Notes under the pieces: model-generated
Seen by the model: only the letters and a program-made list of their open reading frames with translations
The model's database searches: none
What the model was told of the DNA's origin: nothing
Shown: in pieces, positions 14,155 to 16,931 of the stretch
Layout of the letters: every line of letters begins with the position of its first letter
How positions within the stretch are numbered: position 1 is the stretch's first letter
Translations under genes and position numbers: made by a program
NCBI GenBank assembly: GCA_031259605.1
Contig: JAIRLE010000022.1
Span: 1-16,931 of the forward strand
Direction: 5' to 3'
From: Zoogloeaceae bacterium
Lineage (GTDB): Bacteria; Pseudomonadota; Gammaproteobacteria; Burkholderiales; Rhodocyclaceae
Length of the DNA stretch: 16,931 nt

Positions 14155-15480
14155 TTACGTATCCTCATCCGCCAGCCGGTAACGCGCCGAACAGGCATGC
14201 GCGGGCAAGCCTTCGCCGTCGGCGAGGGTGGCGGCGATTTTCCCCAGGGTTTGCGCGCCGCTTTTGGAGACGCGAATCAGGCTGCTGCGTTTTTGAAAAT
14301 CATGGACGCCCAGGGGAGAAGAGAAGCGGGCGCTGCCGGAAGTGGGGAGCACATGGTTGGGGCCGGCGCAATAATCACCCAGGCTTTCCGAAGTATAAGG
14401 GCCGATGAAAATCGCGCCGGCATTGCGGATTTGCTCGACCCAGTCGTCGGCGTCTCGCAGGGCAAGCTCCAGGTGTTCGGGGGCGACACGGTTGGCGATG
14501 TCAATGGCCTCCGCCAGATCGCGCGTCGCAATGAGCGCGCCCCGGTTTTCCAGCGCGGCAAGGATGACGGCGCGACGCGGCATGGCAGGCAACAGCTTTT
14601 TCATGCTGGCGTGTACGGCGTCGAGATAGGCGGCATCGGGACTGATGAGAATGCTCTGCGCAAGTTCGTCGTGTTCGGCCTGGCTGAACAGATCCATCGC
14701 CACCCAGTCGGGGTTGGCGCTGCCGTCCGCCACGACGAGAATTTCCGAAGGCCCGGCTACCATGTCGATGCCGACCATGCCGAATACCCGCCGTTTGGCG
14801 CAGGCGACATAGGCATTGCCGGGGCCGACGATTTTGTCGACCCGGGGCACGCTTTCCGTGCCAAAAGCGAGCGCGGCGATGGCCTGCGCGCCGCCGACGG
14901 CAAACACCCGATCGACGCCCGCCAGTGCGGCGGCGGCGAACACCAGCGGATTCCTTTCGCCGTCTGGCGTGGGTACGGTCATGATGAGTTCGGCCACCCC
15001 CGCCACCCTGGCGGGAATGGCGTTCATCAGCACCGAAGAGGGATAGGCGGCCTTGCCGCCGGGGACATACAACCCGACACGCTCAAGCGGCGTAATCCTT
15101 TGTCCCAGCAGGGTGCCGTCGGCTTCCGTGTATTGCCAGCCTGCCTGCATCTGCCTTGCGTGAAAGCGGCGGATGCGTTCCGCCGCCGCCCCCAGCGCCG
15201 CGCGGCGCTCCGGAGAAAGCGCGGTCAGGGCGGCGTCGAGTTCGGCGCGCGGGATTTCCAGCGCGGCCATGCCGGACGCTTTGTCAACGTCGAGACGGTC
15301 GAAACGCCGGGTATATTCCAGCACCGCCACATCGCCGCGCTGCCGGACATCGGCAAGAATGGCGGCGACCGTGTCTTCTATGTGCGCTTCCTGCGCGCCC
15401 TCGAAGGCCAGGAGCGCCTCCAGCGCCGCTGGAAAGCCGGGTTGTCCGCTGTCCAGTCGTTTGATGTTCGGCATTTCCAC
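14155..15480 (-). CDS. hisD: Histidinol dehydrogenase HisD
   Basis: The predicted protein has 441 residues. HisD performs the last two steps of histidine synthesis, oxidising L-histidinol to histidine with two NAD+. The catalytic pair is E335-H336 (VAPEHLEL). The four zinc ligands known from E. coli are present at Q267 and H270 (FSQAEHD), D369 (ESLGDY) and H428 (LPAHAC). VGPGNAYVACAKR and DMVAGPSEILVVAD match the family signature. A GTG at 15480 lies immediately after the hisG TAA and is used here; the ATG at 15474 (MPNIKRLD) is an equally plausible start. The gene sits between hisG and the cyclase gene in one tight run. Confidence 0.95.
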   Translation of the reverse strand: MEMPNIKRLDSGQPGFPAALEALLAFEGAQEAHIEDTVAAILADVRQRGDVAVLEYTRRFDRLDVDKASGMAALEIPRAELDAALTALSPERRAALGAAAERIRRFHARQMQAGWQYTEADGTLLGQRITPLERVGLYVPGGKAAYPSSVLMNAIPARVAGVAELIMTVPTPDGERNPLVFAAAALAGVDRVFAVGGAQAIAALAFGTESVPRVDKIVGPGNAYVACAKRRVFGMVGIDMVAGPSEILVVADGSANPDWVAMDLFSQAEHDELAQSILISPDAAYLDAVHASMKKLLPAMPRRAVILAALENRGALIATRDLAEAIDIANRVAPEHLELALRDADDWVEQIRNAGAIFIGPYTSESLGDYCAGPNHVLPTSGSARFSSPLGVHDFQKRSSLIRVSKSGAQTLGKIAATLADGEGLPAHACSARYRLADEDT

Positions 15481-16125
15481 TTACGCTTTCACCGCGCCGG
15501 AGATGGCGTCGATAATCGGTTGCAGGGCGTCGCGCTTCAGTTTCAGCGCCGCCTGGTTGACGATGAGACGGCTGGAAATTTCCATGATTGGCTCCACCGC
15601 GAGAAGTTGATTGGCCTTCAGTGTCGCGCCGGAAGACACCAGGTCGACAATGGCGTCCGACAATCCCGCCAGCGGCGCCAACTCCATCGAGCCATAGAGC
15701 TTGATGAGATCGACATGCACGCCCTTGGCGGCGAAATGCTCGCGCGCCGTCCGGATATATTTGGTCGCCACCTTGAGACGCGCCCCTTGCCGCACGGCAG
15801 AAGCGTAATCGAAGCCTTCGGGTGCGGCCACCACCATGCGGCAACGGGCAATATTGAGGTCAAGCGGCTGATACAGGCCCGCGCCGCCATGCTCGATCAA
15901 CACGTCCTTGCCCGCCACGCCCAGATCCGCCGCGCCATATTGCACATAGGTCGGCACATCGGAAGCGCGCACGATGACCAGCCGCACTCCCGGCCGGTTG
16001 CTGCCGATGACAAGCTTGCGAGAAGCCTCCGGACTTTCGTCCGGCACGATGCCCGCCGCCGCCAGCAAAGGCAGGGTTTCCTCGAAGATGCGGCCCTTGG
16101 ACAGCGCAATGGTGATTCCGGTCAC
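15481..16125 (-). CDS. hisG: ATP phosphoribosyltransferase HisG, short (HisZ-dependent) form
   Basis: The predicted protein has 214 residues, the short HisG type that lacks the C-terminal regulatory domain and needs HisZ for activity and feedback control. HisG condenses ATP and PRPP in the first step of histidine synthesis. The sequence opens ITIALSKGRIFEETLPLL, keeps RASDVPTYVQYGAADLGVAG and has the PRPP-loop region DLVSSGATLKANQL. The GTG start at 16125 is set by a strong GGAGG 6 bases upstream. The stop is adjacent to the hisD start. hisZ is not in this window. Confidence 0.94.
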   Translation of the reverse strand: MTGITIALSKGRIFEETLPLLAAAGIVPDESPEASRKLVIGSNRPGVRLVIVRASDVPTYVQYGAADLGVAGKDVLIEHGGAGLYQPLDLNIARCRMVVAAPEGFDYASAVRQGARLKVATKYIRTAREHFAAKGVHVDLIKLYGSMELAPLAGLSDAIVDLVSSGATLKANQLLAVEPIMEISSRLIVNQAALKLKRDALQPIIDAISGAVKA

Positions 16126-16153
16126 GAAGACCTCCAGACAAGGGAAAACGATG

Positions 16154-16159
16154 ATTCTA
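16154..16159 (-). promoter_or_regulatory. hisG: Candidate -10 element for hisG
   Basis: TAGAAT on the minus strand lies about 30 bases upstream of the hisG GTG, in the same form as the candidate secA -10. No clear -35 is present, and no His-codon-rich leader peptide or attenuator is seen between nadE and hisG. Confidence 0.3.
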
Positions 16160-16199
16160 GATCAGAAGACAAGGCGTCGCGCGGAATATCCAGGCGGCG

Positions 16200-16243
16200 C
16201 AGGGCAATCGCTTGAATGCCGTCATCGTATTTCCAGTTCGCGC
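16200..16243. repeat. Short REP-like repeat, copy 2 (between nadE and hisG)
   Basis: This segment matches 8559-8602 at 39 of 44 bases. Its dyad is GGCAATCGCTTGAATGCC. Both copies lie between genes, close after a stop codon (pdxA, nadE). The five differences do not follow a codon pattern. Confidence 0.65.
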
Positions 16244-16283
16244 CGCCGCCCGCTCCGGCGTTCATGTCGCGTCTGTCTCCTGG

Positions 16284-16931
16284 TTACGGATACTTGGCCG
16301 CAATCGGCATCCGCCGCCCGTTGCCGAACGCGCGTGGCCGCAATCGCAGGATCGGCGGTGCCTGGCGGCGTTTGTATTCGTTTTTCCAGATCATCCGCCG
16401 CACACGCGCGATCAGCGCCGCGCCGTCTTCCGTCTCGGTCAGCCGCGCGTAATCGGCCTTGACGGCGTCGCGTTCTTCGGCGGAGAGACGTTCGCCTTCG
16501 ATCAGGATTTTCAGGATCGTGTCCAGCACCGGGTAGGGTGGCAGGCTGTCGGTGTCTTTCTGGCCGGGCGCAAGCTCGGCTGAAGGCGGTTTTTCGATGA
16601 TGGCATTGGGGATCAGCTCGCGCTTGGCGGTTTCGTTGAGATGGCGGGAAAGGGCGAAGACTTCCGTTTTGTAGAGGTCGCCGATGAGTCCCAGGCCGCC
16701 GTTGGTATCGCCGTAGAGCGTACAGTAGCCGACGGATATCTCGCTTTTGTTGCCAGTGGCGAGGAGCAGGGCACCGAATTGGTTGGAGTATTCCATCAGT
16801 ATGGTGCCGCGTACGCGGGCTTGCAGGTTTTCCTGCGCCACACCCTCGATCGGCTCGCCGAAGGCGGCTCCGAAGCCTTGCTCGTAACTGGCAACGATGT
16901 CGTGGATGGGGTGCTCGAAGAGTTTGATGCC
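16284..16931 (-). CDS. nadE: NAD+ synthetase NadE, C-terminal part (cut by window edge)
   Basis: The last 215 residues are present and the start lies beyond the right edge. LATGNKSEISVGYCTLYGD is the conserved synthetase motif after the ATP-binding P-loop (which is outside the window). GGLGLIGDLYKTEVFALSRHLN, LPPYPVLDTILK and the tail GNGRRMPIAAKYP match the glutamine-dependent NadE family. The enzyme amidates deamido-NAD+ to NAD+. Whether an N-terminal nitrilase-like glutaminase domain is present cannot be seen, though the C-terminal style suggests it. hisG follows after a 158-base gap containing REP-like copy 2 and no clear terminator. Confidence 0.92.
   Translation of the reverse strand, partial: GIKLFEHPIHDIVASYEQGFGAAFGEPIEGVAQENLQARVRGTILMEYSNQFGALLLATGNKSEISVGYCTLYGDTNGGLGLIGDLYKTEVFALSRHLNETAKRELIPNAIIEKPPSAELAPGQKDTDSLPPYPVLDTILKILIEGERLSAEERDAVKADYARLTETEDGAALIARVRRMIWKNEYKRRQAPPILRLRPRAFGNGRRMPIAAKYP

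Noticed and set aside
13930..16215. Plus-strand open frame of 761 codons opposite hisG/hisD and the cyclase start
   Set aside because: It is antisense to three well-supported genes with conserved catalytic residues.
16126..16283. Histidine attenuator leader upstream of hisG
   Set aside because: No run of His codons and no competing terminator/antiterminator hairpins are visible.

Overview
The window is a GC-rich piece of a proteobacterial chromosome, most likely from a betaproteobacterium. The evidence is the lptD-surA-pdxA run, the amgK/murU pair of the MurNAc recycling route, a short-form (HisZ-dependent type) HisG beside HisD, and a short-chain acyl-CoA type regulator. I cannot fix the genus; several features would suit Rhodocyclales or relatives. 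Gene density is high, no gap exceeds about 200 bases, and I see no rRNA, tRNA, CRISPR array or transposase gene. Fourteen protein genes are supported, two of them cut by the window edges.

Layout. (1) 1-278: the 5' end of metE on the minus strand, then a structured divergent control region with several TTGCRAA-type motifs. (2) 279-1691: an XRE/DUF2083-type transcription factor. It converges on murU (1802-2479), with a long palindrome between the two stops. (3) 2480-3685: murU and amgK, normally neighbours, are separated by a structured repeat (copy A). (4) 3686-8550: a divergent promoter region with a perfect 8+8 dyad, then the envelope-biogenesis operon lptD-surA-pdxA ending in a strong hairpin. 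(5) 8703-12398: secA, then the second, larger copy of the structured repeat (copy B), then a ProQ/FinO-domain RNA chaperone gene and a tiny four-cysteine protein gene, all on the minus strand. (6) 12520-16125: hisG-hisD with a response-regulator diguanylate cyclase tightly appended, all on the minus strand. (7) 16284-16931: the 3' part of nadE.

How the genes relate. LptD and SurA build the outer membrane: SurA chaperones barrel proteins, including LptD. AmgK and MurU recycle cell-wall MurNAc to UDP-MurNAc. PdxA makes PLP, NadE makes NAD, HisG/HisD make histidine, and SecA exports LptD and SurA. These are core functions.

The most unusual material is outside the genes. A roughly 150-170 bp multi-hairpin repeat occurs twice, each time ending at the start codon of an unrelated minus-strand gene (murU and proQ). 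A second, shorter REP-like repeat of 44 bp lies downstream of pdxA and again between nadE and hisG. The metE/regulator and amgK/lptD divergent regions also hold well-formed dyads. A diguanylate cyclase joined to his genes is the most notable gene arrangement.
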